Shown: positions 22,171-34,095, numbered from the stretch's first letter. The stretch is 64,000 nt of DNA from Megalobrama amblycephala (GCF_018812025.1 NC_063061.1:34680493-34744492), one strand, 5' to 3'. A program made the numbers and translations. The notes: a model not told the origin generated them from the sequence alone.

Positions 22171-22287
22171 TCACATGATCATTTTTTGATGTCTGTATGT
22201 CAGCAGTGTTTGAAATTGCTGCTTATAATTATTCTCAAGAAAACAGTAAGTTTTGTCCATTTAAAATGGCTGTCAGTCAAATGCATG

Positions 22288-22475
22288 TTAAGGCTGGAAC
22301 ACACCAAGCTGACGCCGACGAACTAGTGGCGACGAAAGCAGACTGTGGATTTGGCTCACGTTGGCAGCTTCTGTGTCCAAAGTTGGCCTGACACACAAAA
22401 CCAACGCTAGACAGCCAAGGCCAAGTAGCATGTCAGTTCTGCGCCTGCGTGAGTTGAAATGCCTTTCCGAACCAG
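22288..22475. repeat. Dispersed repeat cut by the assembly gap
   Basis: AAGGCTGGAACACACCAAGC starts a GC-richer segment with CGACGCCGACGAACTAGTGG that resembles a cyprinid short element. Its right end falls in the N run. Confidence 0.45.
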
Positions 22476-23475
22476 NNNNNNNNNNNNNNNNNNNNNNNNN
22501 NNNNNNNNNNNNNNNNNNNNNNNNNNNNNNNNNNNNNNNNNNNNNNNNNNNNNNNNNNNNNNNNNNNNNNNNNNNNNNNNNNNNNNNNNNNNNNNNNNNN
22601 NNNNNNNNNNNNNNNNNNNNNNNNNNNNNNNNNNNNNNNNNNNNNNNNNNNNNNNNNNNNNNNNNNNNNNNNNNNNNNNNNNNNNNNNNNNNNNNNNNNN
22701 NNNNNNNNNNNNNNNNNNNNNNNNNNNNNNNNNNNNNNNNNNNNNNNNNNNNNNNNNNNNNNNNNNNNNNNNNNNNNNNNNNNNNNNNNNNNNNNNNNNN
22801 NNNNNNNNNNNNNNNNNNNNNNNNNNNNNNNNNNNNNNNNNNNNNNNNNNNNNNNNNNNNNNNNNNNNNNNNNNNNNNNNNNNNNNNNNNNNNNNNNNNN
22901 NNNNNNNNNNNNNNNNNNNNNNNNNNNNNNNNNNNNNNNNNNNNNNNNNNNNNNNNNNNNNNNNNNNNNNNNNNNNNNNNNNNNNNNNNNNNNNNNNNNN
23001 NNNNNNNNNNNNNNNNNNNNNNNNNNNNNNNNNNNNNNNNNNNNNNNNNNNNNNNNNNNNNNNNNNNNNNNNNNNNNNNNNNNNNNNNNNNNNNNNNNNN
23101 NNNNNNNNNNNNNNNNNNNNNNNNNNNNNNNNNNNNNNNNNNNNNNNNNNNNNNNNNNNNNNNNNNNNNNNNNNNNNNNNNNNNNNNNNNNNNNNNNNNN
23201 NNNNNNNNNNNNNNNNNNNNNNNNNNNNNNNNNNNNNNNNNNNNNNNNNNNNNNNNNNNNNNNNNNNNNNNNNNNNNNNNNNNNNNNNNNNNNNNNNNNN
23301 NNNNNNNNNNNNNNNNNNNNNNNNNNNNNNNNNNNNNNNNNNNNNNNNNNNNNNNNNNNNNNNNNNNNNNNNNNNNNNNNNNNNNNNNNNNNNNNNNNNN
23401 NNNNNNNNNNNNNNNNNNNNNNNNNNNNNNNNNNNNNNNNNNNNNNNNNNNNNNNNNNNNNNNNNNNNNNNNNNN
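22476..23475. other. Assembly gap, exactly 1,000 N
   Basis: An unbroken run of N. The round length suggests an arbitrary gap size, so distances across it should not be trusted. Confidence 0.99.
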
Positions 23476-23684
23476 TTAGTTGCATGACGGTGAGAAAAAA
23501 CATGCCAGAGGCAATGGATGTAGAATTTGCCCTAGTGAAAAAAACCTACCAAAATGTATTTAAAATAGGCCTACATTAATTTCATACTAACTACAAACCC
23601 ATTATTATATATATTTACTGACATAAATATTCTAATTAAACTTTATTTGCAGTTCTTCTTTATTGCACAATGCATATTTCTTAA

Positions 23685-24092
23685 AGCAGAACTAAGTAAC
23701 TTTTTTTTACCTTCATAAATAGTTTTCTAAGTCCTTACAATGGTTAATTGACTTGTAGTGGTGTGTTTGAGGCGTGCACTAACCCCCTCTGGCACGTCTA
23801 CGTCAGAAAACAGCATTTGCAAGTTGAGCTGCACCGACCCGACACAATCTCGCCTCATGTTCACGTTCACGCGAAAGTGACAAAATGCTTTACGGTAATT
23901 CAAAAACAATGTATATATTATGACTTTATAAGACAATTTTGAAAATTACCCACCTCCATCGAGATTTCTTGTACTGCATTTGCAAAACTACTGCACTGGT
24001 GAGCGTTGTAGTCGTTGTAGTCCAGAGCTGCGCTTTGTGATTCACTGAAGGAACCAGTAGGGGGAGCTTCGCAAATCTTACTGAGTTCCGCT
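23685..24092. mobile_element. TTAA-flanked short element nested in a larger one
   Basis: TTAA at 23681-23684 and 24093-24096 flanks inverted ends AGCAGAACTAAGTAA and TTACTGAGTTCCGCT. The interior is GC-richer than its host. The ends and TTAA duplication fit a piggyBac- or Kolobok-type nonautonomous element (inference). Confidence 0.7.
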
Positions 24093-24800
24093 TTAATATT
24101 AAGCCTAAAATGTGTTTAATATCACTATTAGTAAGGATTGTATGATCACTGTATAATTTGAATGCAAGATATTTAAAGTGTACCTAAAGTAGCATTGCAA
24201 TAGTTCCTTTAGCACAATAAAAAAGTATATCTTTAGTTGGACCTCAACACAAAAATACTTGTTCCAATTTAGTAGACTTTAATTATACCAATTTAGTATA
24301 CTAAAAGTACAATTGCAGGGTACTTAATTTATATTAAGTCCATAAATACCCTTACGAAAAACTAGTATACTTCAAGTTCATTTGATCAAGTATACTAAAG
24401 TAATGTTCAAGTATACTTTATGTAGTAAGTATAATATCGATGTACTAGTAGTAAACTTGTAAGTGTACTATTTTAATACCGCTTGGGACTAAATTGCCCC
24501 AATTGAAGTATACGTTTAAGTGTACTATAAGTGTAACAGTAGTAAACTTTAACTAGTTCACATTTGTACTGCATCTGTACTAAAAGTGAACTTATACTAG
24601 TATACTAGTAGTTTACTATTTTAATACTAGTAGTAGCTACATTTTTAGTATACGAAAGTACACTTTGAAATATACTCTCAGTAAACTGCTAGTTTAGTGC
24701 AAGTATACTTTTAAGTTTTCTTTAAGTGAACATGACATCACACTTATAGTTTACTTTTTATATATTATTTTTGCACTTTAAGCATACTTCTATGTTCCTA

Positions 24801-25763
24801 CACAGCAAAAACTGCAGTGTTAAATTAACTCTCCAGGGAGTACATGTGAGACCATACTCCAGAGTGTTAAAGTTAATGAGATAATTAAGTGATTAACAGT
24901 GATGATTGACCATTATTGAAGACACCTGATGATAACAAGCAGAATCACCAAAGGATAAAATCACAATTTTTAAGCCACCATCGTGGAGATGAGGGTTTGC
25001 TTTAGTTGGGCTCTTGACCCTTGACTTTTTTAAATAAAATTTTGTTTGGGTTGTTTTAACTGAGTTATAACATCCAGACAAACAAGTGTAAAAAATGATT
25101 AGGTGATGTTGGTTATGTTTTCACATAATCATTATTTGACCTGAATCACTGAACTCATTTGGAGCCCAATCTCTGAGTCAGATTTACATTATTGATTACA
25201 GCAGCTCTGTGATTCTACAGCACAAGATCAGCTTTATCAATACAACCTGAAGGATTTCACAAACAGTTGTTCTGAGCAAAAAACAAAAAACAACTGTCTT
25301 GCTCAGAACAACTGTTTGTGAAATCCTTCAGATTATGTTGATAAAGCGGAGCTTGTGCTGCCATAATCAATAATGTAAATCTAACTTAAAAATTGGACTC
25401 TAAATGAGTTCAGATATTCAGACCAAATAATGATTATGTAAAAACATAACCAACACCACCTGACCATTTTTTCCACTTGTTTGTCTGGATGTTATAACTC
25501 AGCTAAAACAGCCCAAACAAAATTTTATTTTAAAAAGTCAAGGGTCAAGAGCCCAACTAAAGCAAACCCTCATCTCCACGATGGTGGCTTAAAAATTGTG
25601 ATTTTCTCCTTTGGTGATTCTGCTTGTTATCATCAGGTGTCTTCAATAATGGTCAATCATCACTCAATTAATCACTTAATTAACTCATTAACTTTAACAC
25701 TCTGGAGTATGGTCTCACATGTACTCCCTGGAGAGTTAATTTAACGCTGCAGTTTTTGCTGTG
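24801..25763. mobile_element. TA-flanked foldback element, CACAGCAAAAACTGC termini
   Basis: CACAGCAAAAACTGCAGTGT at the left and the matching inverse at the right end are flanked by TA (24799-24800 and 25764-25765). The two halves are almost perfect inverse copies with a loop at about 25280-25298. Relatives occur at 21985-22170, 27524 and 49628. No transposase frame is visible. Confidence 0.75.
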
Positions 25764-26237
25764 TAGTATTAAAATAGTAAACTACTAATATACTAGTATA
25801 AGTTCACTTTTAGTACAGATGCAGTACAAATGAGAAATGTAGCTGTGAACTAGTTAAAGTTTACTACTGTTACACTTATAGTACACTTAAACGTATACTT
25901 CAATTGGGCCAATTTAGTCCCAAGCGGTATTAAAATAGTACACTTACAAGTTTACTACTAGTACATTGATATTATACTTACTACATAAAGTATACTTAAA
26001 AAATATACTTGAACATTACTTTAGTATACTTGATCAAATGAGCTTGAAGTATACTAGTTTTTCTTAAGGGTATGTAAATGCATTTGTAGTATACTTAGCA
26101 TAAAATAAATATATTTCAAATACATTTTAGTATTTATTTTTCACTAGGGCGCACATGCAAGAAAAAAAATTAAATAGTGCGCACGATTTAGCCTACTACT
26201 TTTTTTCCTGCATGTCATGTCCAGGGCTCCATAATAC

Positions 26238-26521
26238 GGGAGTAGAACACAAGAGGAAAAGTTCATGCTGCAGCACCTGCACTCGCAGCACCCTCTTGTG
26301 GCCTTGAGTTGCTCTTACATGTTTATCACCTTTGCTCTCCTTTACCAATAGCACTTTATTCCAAAACTTTAACACTTTATTCCAATAGTCCACTTTAGAC
26401 ATTCTACTAACTTTGCAACTACATGTCAACTAGCATTCTTTAGAGTATATTTGATGCTCCCAAAGACATTCTACTGACTATAAGTAACTTTGCAAGTGCC
26501 AAGTACACGTCACTATTCTAC
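26238..26521. repeat. Repeat unit, left part, duplicated at 48306-48640
   Basis: The segment from GTAGAACACAAGAGG through CTCGCAGCACCCTCTT and CACTTTATTCCAATAGTCCA matches 48306-48640 in the same order and strand. It continues after the inserted element, at 29886-30050. A hairpin-like terminal pair (ACACTTTATTCCAATAGTCC near 26372, and its inverse ending near 30049) suggests this is itself a nonautonomous element. Confidence 0.65.
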
Positions 26522-26999
26522 TACACTGTAAAAAAAGTCAGTAAAATATACAGCAAAACACCGTCAAATTCCAACGGTAATGGAACGTAAAACCAAAAAC
26601 TTCCTTTTACTGTATTAAATAGATTGAATAACCGTTAATTGTGAGACTGGATACAATTATGTTTTTTACTGTAATAAAATGTTGAAATTATAAATATTTT
26701 CTGTGAAAACAAATAAATATGCATACATTTTACAATTAAATATTGTAATGTTGAAAATGTCTAAAAACCTTAGATTTTATGGTATTATTTGAGTAAAACC
26801 ATCTCTTGGGGTTGTGCACATTGGAATTCACAGTATAAATCTGTAGATTTTTAAGCAAACAAAAACATTCATTTTTACAGAAGCAAGATGTTAAAAAATC
26901 CCACTAAACACTGGACGTCGGATAGACATGCAGATCATGTCTATATTAGGTCCGTCGGTCCATGACCATTTCTGAACATCTATTCGACGTCCAAACTAC

Positions 27000-27205
27000 A
27001 CAGTTAAAAAAAACTGTCAAATTTACGGTAAAATACCGGCAGCTGTGGTTGCCAGGAATATACCGTGAAAAAAATGTGGAATCTGTAAAAGACAATATGG
27101 TATACTGGTTTTGTAACCCTAAATTTTACAGTAGACAACGTTTTTTTTTTTTTTTTACCAAAATCATGGTAGAAAAAAACAAATATATTTGTCAATTATA
27201 CAGGT
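27000..27205. repeat. Left arm of a TTTACGGTAAAATACCGGCAG inverted repeat
   Basis: ACTGTCAAATTTACGGTAAA, then CCGGCAGCTGTGGTTGCCAG and GTATACTGGTTTTGTAACCC are repeated in inverse at 29690-29882. A shorter related arm lies at 29440-29570. The arm interrupts GGACGTC-type repeat sequence on both sides (ending 26997, resuming 27210), which implies nesting. Confidence 0.7.
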
Positions 27206-27523
27206 CCACTATTTGGACGTCCAACCATGACCCAACTTGGACGTCATCTTGACGTTCAACATTTGACCTTTGAACGGGGTAATTTTTTTGGACGTCATTT
27301 GGACGTCAATAACAGATGCAGGAAATTGACATGATTAATATGTAATATTTGTTTTATAGGGCCTATCAACATGATTAATACATGAAGAGCTCAGATGCCA
27401 TCTGAAATTTTCTTCTAGAATTATCATTTTTATCAAGCTTGTATATTTAAGTTCAATAATTTCACTTAAATGGCAGTGCAAATTACCTATTAATTGTAAT
27501 TTAAGTGAAAGTACTTAACTATA

Positions 27524-28060
27524 CACACAAAATCCCCAGTGTTAAATTAACACCCAAAGTGAACATATGAGTCCATCTTACCGGGTGTTAAAAAGTAAGA
27601 CTGAAGCAGTGTTAAAGTTAATGAGATAATTGATTGATGACTGAGTGATGATTGACAATTAGTGGAGACACCTGATGATAATAAGCAGAATCACTGAAGA
27701 AACAACAAGAGAAAAAGAGAGAGACACAACATCTACAACTGACTTCCAGCCATTAAACATTATTACACTTATTATTAACCAGTTTGATTTGATTTCTGTC
27801 ATCAACAAAAGATCTTACTGAGAATGAACAGATGTTTAGATGTTAATGTTTGAATGAAAGTTTAGTTTCACCATGATGGTGAAAAGCATTTCCTTTAGTT
27901 GGGCTCTTGACTCTATTTATTAACGTTAAATTATCTCTGGCTGCTCCAACTTTGTGTTTGTAAAGCACATTTGTTATGGTCAGAGAAAATTGTCAGATTC
28001 ATTGGTGACATCCAGTATTGTCAGTCATATAGACGTTATATTATTTCTTTCTAGTAAATC
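27524..28060. repeat. Member of the CAGTGTTAAATTAAC repeat family
   Basis: CACACAAAATCCCCAGTGTT after a TA matches the openings at 24801 and 49628, and AATGAGATAATT, CACCTGATGATAA and AGCAGAATCAC follow in the same order. The right end is unclear. Confidence 0.55.
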
Positions 28061-28186
28061 TGTTACCACTTGAAATCTAGAAGAGCTTTTATAATCTGAA
28101 GAACAGAAATAACAATTAAAAAAAAACACAGACATCAAGAATCAGCATATGACCCTCAACAATGGTGACAATCAAACAAAGTGCTT

Positions 28187-28256
28187 CATGTTGCAGTGCA
28201 TGATGGGAGCCACCAATCAAAACTCATCCATGGCTCCCATCATGCATTGCTGCATG
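28187..28256. repeat. Short hairpin repeat
   Basis: TGCAGTGCATGATGGGAGCC near 28192 is followed by its inverse GGCTCCCATCATGCATTGC near 28231, making a stem of about 19 bases with a short loop. It sits inside the composite insertion. Confidence 0.65.
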
Positions 28257-28493
28257 AATAAATTATGCAGCTGAATTGTCCTGTAATTTTCGTAGATTGT
28301 TCATGTTTGCTTTATTTTTCTGTTGTTTTGTTGTGAAAGTAGCTTGTTTTGTGATGTTCAGAGTTGATCTGTTTGTCAGTATTTTGTATTTATTTATCAT
28401 CACCGTTCTTGAGAATCATATGCTGATTCTTGGTGTGTGCGTGCGTGCGTGCGTGCACTCATTTTAAAAAATAAATAAAAAAAGTTTAATTTT

Positions 28494-28832
28494 TATAAGC
28501 ACAAACGCTTGCCTTGCTCTGTTCTGTGATGCGCGTTCGTGATGTCATGTAATACACAATTACGTTGAAAAGGTCACGCTTGAAAAAATTTATGTCCTGA
28601 AGAAAATTTTCTTTTAGGCTTTTTAATATTAAAGCACCCAGGATACACACACGAAATGGGCATTTTAAACGATAAACTGACACAAATACATTTGAATATG
28701 TGGTGTATATGGTCCTCCTTCCGCACATTTGTAAACACGTCAACTTGACCTTTTCAACGTAATTGCGTATTACGTGACGTCACGAACGCGCATCACAGAA
28801 CAGAGCAAGGCGAGCATTTGTGCTTATAAAAC
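28494..28832. repeat. Inverted repeat with a perfect CRE in one arm
   Basis: The left arm (28494-28582: TATAAGCACAAACGCTTG, GTTCTGTGATGCGCGTTCG, ACGTTGAAAAGGTCA) is inverted at 28742-28832. The right arm contains TGACGTCA at 28775-28782; the left arm has TGATGTCA there. (GTGC)n lies just upstream at about 28436-28455. Confidence 0.7.
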
Positions 28833-30344
28833 TTAAACTTTTTTATTTATTTTTGAAATGAGTGATCGTTTCGAAAAACTGTCAATTGGTTTACAGAAAG
28901 TTTCCGTACTATATACGGTGAATAACTGTAATAGATCTAACGGTACATTTAATGTAATTTTACGGTAAAATACCGTTAAATTCACAGTTTTTGGAAGTGA
29001 AAAATAACAATTCATTGTAAAATTTACAGTGAAAATCCGTAAATTGACATTCCCACAATTCCCTGCATGACACTTCACAATTGATATATTTTCGTTGAAA
29101 TAACTGTTTCTTCTTAGTTTTTCTCATTTTTTTCTAATCAGTTATGTACATTAGGGTTTTATGTTACATCTAATGTTGTTAAATTAATGTTTATTGCATT
29201 TTTAAAATTTCTTGCATGTTACCATGATGGTGTTTAGTGTGTGTGTGAATGACACTTTGTGCACCTTCTATATATTAGTAGTGTGCTTCTCAGCTTGTGG
29301 AAAAGCTGCTTGTGATGAACTTTGATTCATCATGTGACTCTTATCACCACTGTGTTTGGTGACTGTCAGTGTATTATAAAGGTACAAAACAGATATTAGT
29401 ACTTCATTAGGTTAGTAAATTAACATTATATTAGTTAATGAAATACGTTCTTTTACCGTAAATTTAACAATTTTTTTTTTACGTTGCTACTGTATTTTTT
29501 TTACGGTAAAGTTCTGGCAACCACAGCTGCCGGTTTTTTACCGTAAATTTTACTGGGATTTTTTTTTACAGTGTATTACTGTTAAATTAACAACAAATTA
29601 CTGTATATATTATTATATTATAACTTTTTTTTACTGCAAATATCCGTAAAAAGCTATGGAAAGTTGCATTTTTTACATAAAATTACTGTATAATTGACAA
29701 ATATATTTGTTTTTTTATACCATGATTTTGGTAAAAAAAAATACGTTGTCTACTGTAAATTTAGGGTTACAAAACCAGTATACCGTATTGTCTTTTACAG
29801 ATTCCACATTTTTTTCACGGTATATTCCTGGCAACCACAGCTGCCGGTATTTTACCATAAATTTGACAGTTTTTTTTTAACAGTGTAACCTAACTGTCTA
29901 TACTCCAATGAAAGCTAGTTGACATGTAGTTGCAAATTATTAGCATGTACTGTAGTTTCAATTGAATGAGAGTCAGTTGACATGAAATTGCAAAGTTAGT
30001 CTACTTAAAGCTAGTGGAATTTCTAAAGTGGACTATTGTAATAAAGTGTAACCCTCACACAGTTCCCCTAACCAACTTTCATCTCGGCACAGCAGCAAAT
30101 GTCACCTTCAATACACTAAAACTAACAAAAACATGTCTCAAACCAAGTCATTCTTCCATAACAGTAACAAAGGTTGTGTATTTCAATTAGGTATTACTGT
30201 AGAAATGTATCAAATTGTTGTCTTCAGCTGTTTTTATTATTTATTAGTATGTTATTGTTTTGAACATAAGTTTACCAGATTTGAAAAATATATAGTTAAG
30301 GATAGCTCTCCATTGGTTCATGATTAATTCATACAGTGCCATCC

Positions 30345-31070
30345 ACAAATATTGGCACCCTTGGTAAATATGATGATTCAGGGAGCATGAGATTTAAAGG
30401 GGCCACGCGCTAAATCGGTGCATAGTTAATGATGCCTCAAAATAGGCAGTTAAAAAAATTAATAAAAAAAAATCTATGGGGTATTTTGAGCTGAAACTTC
30501 ACAGACACATTCAGGGGACACCTTAGACTTATATTACATCTTGTGAAAGAACATTCTAGGGCACCTTTAAAAAAAATCTCAAAAATTTAACCGTTCATCG
30601 AAGTAAAACCATTGAAAGTGGGAGAAATCACATTATGAAATAAATGTTTTTCTCCAACACATGTTGGCCACAATTATTGTCACCCCTAGAAATTCTTATG
30701 AGTAAAATATCTCTGAAGTATATTCCCATTCATATTTACATTTTTTAGCATTCCAGTCAACTAAAGATGTTACATATCTGCCTGTAAGAGGATGTGTGTC
30801 TATATCGTACAAATGCACAGAAATGAGGAGAGTTTGAGTGGACAAAGACTCTCTAAGGATCACATCTGGAGAATTGCAGAGATTAGTTGAGTATTAAGTC
30901 TCAGAAAGCCTAAAAAAATGACCAGACAGCACCTACATCCCCACAAGTTGTTTGGGAGGGTTTCAAGAAAAATCATCCAAAAACAAACTCCAACATATTC
31001 AGTTGTCAGACAAGACTGGAACTTTAAAAGGGACCGGCTTCTGATGAAACAAAAAAAAAAAAAAAAAAAA
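30345..31070. mobile_element. Possible Tc1-like fragment carrying a second repeat
   Basis: ATCCACAAATATTGGCACCC (about 30343) and TGGCCACAATTATTGTCACC (about 30666) look like outer and inner terminal repeats of a Tc1-type transposon. The following sequence, WRIAEIS-like and HPHKLFGRVSRK (about 30870-30980), resembles a transposase middle region. The copy is broken and ends in a poly-A stretch at 31050-31071. A second repeat at 30385-30575 is shared with 51242-51420. Confidence 0.4.
30385..30575. repeat. Dispersed repeat shared with 51242-51420
   Basis: GAGATTTAAAGGGGCC, AATAGGCAGTTAAAAAAATT, CTATGGGGTATTTTGAGCTG and TTCTAGGGCACCTTTA occur in both places in the same order over about 180 bases with few differences. 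Confidence 0.8.
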
Positions 31071-31760
31071 AAAGAGAGCTTTTTGGCAGAAAACCCACAC
31101 ATATTACAAACCCACAAGAATATAATGAAAGTTTGACATGTTGCCATGGCAACAGTATTCAACATATCATGAATCCTTTCACAGGTCTACATCTGCCATG
31201 TCTTGACATTATTATGATGAAGACTGAAGCAAATCAAGTAAAAATAAGAGAGGTATTTCAACGCATTTTGAAAGTGATACACTTCCTGCTGCCAGGTGGT
31301 GGTACTTTGACTTTGACTCACAATATCCATGTCCATGTGATCAGGCTCCTACAATAAACACACAGCTGAAGTTTCATCCAAATCAGTTAATTTGTGCAGA
31401 AGTTATAACAGACTTTCTGTTTCCCTTAAATAACCCTGAATAGCTGACTTCCTGTTGGGCTGGCTTATGACTTGGTCAGATGAGATCTATAACTGTATGA
31501 AGCTTGGTTCTGTAGGTGAAAAGGGGTGCGCTACAAAGCCCCTCAAATTCAACCATATAAAAGCGTGTGCCACAGCTTGTGGCCCTGATGGCCGACGATT
31601 TCTACATGTGTGCAAAGTTTCAAGAGTTTTTGAGCATGATGATAAAAGGAAAGAAAAGTGCAAAATAAGTAAGGGAACATACATAATCATACATTTTTCT
31701 TCTGAACATAAAGTTTATTAATTCACTTTTGTAAAAAAAATTAAGATATTATTTGAACTT
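31071..31760. repeat. Dispersed repeat sequence, no gene
   Basis: Sequence such as TTTCATCCAAATCAGTTAAT and GTGCAAAGTTTCAAGAGTTT is reminiscent of dispersed fish repeats. The open frames here have no recognisable domain. The segment lies downstream of the minus-strand Ly6 gene. Confidence 0.35.
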
Positions 31761-31942
31761 CTGAACTTCTTTACAGCATGAAAAGGTTTATTAAATATGA
31801 CCACAAGGACAATGTGATGTTTTTTAATATTTTGTATTTTTGTTTAATAAATTTTCACATCAGAATTTCAGATTGTACAGAGAAAATACAAGGTCTATAT
31901 TCAGTACAGTGTGTCTGATTGTAGGATGAAGAACTGCTGGAT

Positions 31943-34095
31943 TCAGTGCAGCAGGAAGTAAGAGAGCAGAGAACAGCAGAGGAAGAGGAAGCTCTGGGAG
32001 ACACTCTGAGCACCGTTACACAGGTTCCCCTCACAACATGAGATGCTCGCATAATCACTAACTGACGCTGTGGCATCACAAACTGATTTAGAGACACAGC
32101 CTTTAACAACAGCTGACTGGCCTCCAAAAGTCGCTGATGAAAAGAAAGAAAACAAAGGCTGATTCATTCTAAGATGGATATTGGTATATGTGATCTGTGT
32201 CAAATGATTAAACCTAAGAGAGTTTAAAAGATCATGGGCCCTATCATACACTTGGCGCAATGCAACGGCAGGTGCGACGCAAGTGTTTTTTGCTAGTTCC
32301 AGCCCAACGCAGTTATCATTTTCACATCCAGCACCCACGTTGTTTAAATAGCAAATACACTAGCACCCATCTGTTCGCCCATGAGTGTGACTGAAAATGA
32401 GTGTTCAGGTGCATTGTTAGCGTGTTGCTATTTTGAGGCAACTGATAAAGGACTGCACCATTGACCAACAAAAACCTGCTCTGAAGTCAATGCCGCAGTA
32501 GTTTTTATTTTTTTTTTATTTAAAGAATGCGTTAGTAATATCAAATAAAGACTATTTATATGGAAAGACGCTTCACTCCTATTAGTTATGAATGGGAGAA
32601 ACTGCAATGCACAATATGGTGGAATATGTAATTTAATTGGGAGTTTGCCAAGCAGTTTTTGAGATTGTAGGATTCCCCCATTCAAATAGATAGGATTTGG
32701 TCTTGGATGCCTGAAATAGCTGCCCGGAGGTGTTACGCCCAAAACACACCCATGACTGATTAAGAGACTAGACACAACCCTTGTCGTGCGCTCAAAATTT
32801 TTTCTGTTGTAAAACTAGCAAAAGAGGATTCTGACCAGCACCATACGCTTCAGACCATGCGCTTAGATCATTAAAATAGGGCCCCATGACTTTAATCTTC
32901 TTTTTTCAGATTCTCACCTGTTGCATTAACGCAGCGGTCTTCAGTTCCTGAACAGCTCAATATGGCTGAGCAGCTCTGTCCATCACAAGAGTAACATTTC
33001 TTTCCATTCGGGACAGGCTCTAAAGAGGGAAACAAGTATTCTTTTATTTTATTTTCTGTATAAAAGATCTAATGAAACACTCCTTTAGCGGCTCCATTCA
33101 ATCAGTTCATGACAGACAAGACGCACCTTTTTAAAGGATTAGTTCACTTTCAAATTAAAATTTCCTGATAATTTACTCACCCCCATGTCATCCAAGATGT
33201 TCATGTCTTTCTTTATTCAGTCGAAAAGAAATTAAGGTTTTTGATGAAAACATTCCAGGATTTTTCTCCATATAGTGGACTTCAATGTAGCCCATGTCTT
33301 GGATGACATGGGGGTGAGTAAATTATAAGGAAATTTTCATTTGAAAGCAAACTAATCCTTTAATTTCTGATTGAATGTCATTTGGAAGTAAAATGAGTGT
33401 TGACTTAACAGAAGTCATTTGCATATGATCATTGAAGCACAATACCTGGAGCATCTTGGGCATTACACAAGTCTGAGCTACAGCAGGAAGTAGTCGTCTT
33501 TGAAATCCCAGTATTCATGGACATATTTAGACAGGCAGCAGCACAATTTTTAATTGTCCCTTTAGAAGTAGTGTCACCTAAAGAATATAAACGATACAGG
33601 AAAGACCAGTTAAACTGGAAAACTGATTTATAAATATGTCCACATGTAGCTTTTATTTCAAACTATTTTTTAAAATATAAATAATAATCATAATAAAAAA
33701 ACAAAACAAATTAAATATCAGAAATCTATGTAGAATATTTTGTGATTAAAACTGTAAATTCTGCCATAAAAACAAGTAAATTATAGCAGCATCTCCATCA
33801 GTCAAATATAACAGTAAATTTCAATCATATTGGACTCACCGATTTGTGTCACAGATGTTATACTCATGCACTGAGAAGATCCACTGGGACATGTTTGTAC
33901 CGTTTGATCACAAGAACCTGTCAGACCCGTACACTCATAACATCTCAGAGAGTGTCCTGTAGAAATAAAACAGAAACAGTGAAAGAGAACATGTAATGAT
34001 CTGTATTAGTAATCAAAAACATCAAAAACACTATTTGTCTTTGTACCTGCAGTGAAAAGAATGAAGAGGAGAAAAACTGAGATTTGCAGATCCAT
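31943..34095 (-). CDS. Two-domain Ly6/uPAR (LU) family, GPI-anchored protein
   Basis: Five exons on the minus strand: 34047-34095, 33840-33956, 33446-33577, 32918-33019 and 31943-32133 (591 nt, 196 aa), all joined by GT-AG introns in phase 1. Exon 1 encodes a signal peptide ([17 protein letters not shown]). Exons 2-3 form LU domain 1 (LRCYEC to SCCSSDLCN) and exons 4-5 LU domain 2 (KCYSC to SCCEGNLCN), each with ten cysteines. A hydrophobic C-terminus ending YFLLH suggests GPI anchoring. Such proteins are cell-surface or secreted three-finger modules; the partner is unknown. TATAAAA lies at 34142-34148 and a polyadenylation signal at 31787-31792 (reverse). A close paralogue lies at 53969-56806. 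Transposons sit in introns 3 and 4. Confidence 0.88.
32236..32884. mobile_element. Harbinger-like element in intron 4 of the Ly6 gene
   Basis: GGGCCCTATCATACAC and ATAGGGCCC are inverted ends of a 649-bp insertion. CAT at 32233-32235 and 32885-32887 is the target duplication. The paralogous intron at about 55818-55835 lacks it (AAAGATCACAACTTTAATC). A 3-bp duplication fits PIF/Harbinger, though CAT is not the usual TWA; the superfamily is inference. Confidence 0.7.
33135..33359. mobile_element. TTAA-flanked short element in intron 3 of the Ly6 gene
   Basis: TTAA at 33131-33134 and 33360-33363 flanks AGGATTAGTTCAC and the inverse end ACTAATCCT. The internal CACCCCCATGTCATCC and GGATGACATGGGGGTG also pair. 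The paralogous intron at about 56040-56100 has no such insertion. A truncated relative is at 1743-1858. Confidence 0.75.

Larger units (their letters stand above)
23530..26149. mobile_element. Long inverted-repeat element, CCCTAGTGAAAA termini
   Basis: It begins CCCTAGTGAAAA and ends TTTTCACTAGGG. The body is rich in AGTATACTT motifs and is an inverted repeat around about 25289 (matched arms about 24349-25279 and 25299-26070). Two other elements sit inside: a TTAA-flanked element in the left arm (23685-24092) and a TA-flanked foldback at the centre (24801-25763). No target duplication is clear. The left arm is longer than the right, so part of the right arm was deleted. Confidence 0.65.
26524..29885. 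mobile_element. 3.4-kb composite insertion with TA duplication (CACTGT termini)
   Basis: TA at 26522-26523 and 29886-29887 flanks CACTGTAAAA on the left and TTTAACAGTG on the right. The related uninterrupted site at about 48640 shows where it entered. Inside are a long inverted repeat (arms about 27000-27190 and 29690-29882), GGACGTC-rich repeats (26907-27310), a relative of the CACAGCAAAAAC family from 27524, and the inverted repeat at 28494-28832. No coding sequence is recognisable. Confidence 0.7.

Noticed and set aside
25481..25744. 87-residue frame, mirrored by a similar frame at 24893-25081
   Set aside because: The two frames are the inverted arms of one foldback element; their similarity reflects the palindrome, not a gene pair.
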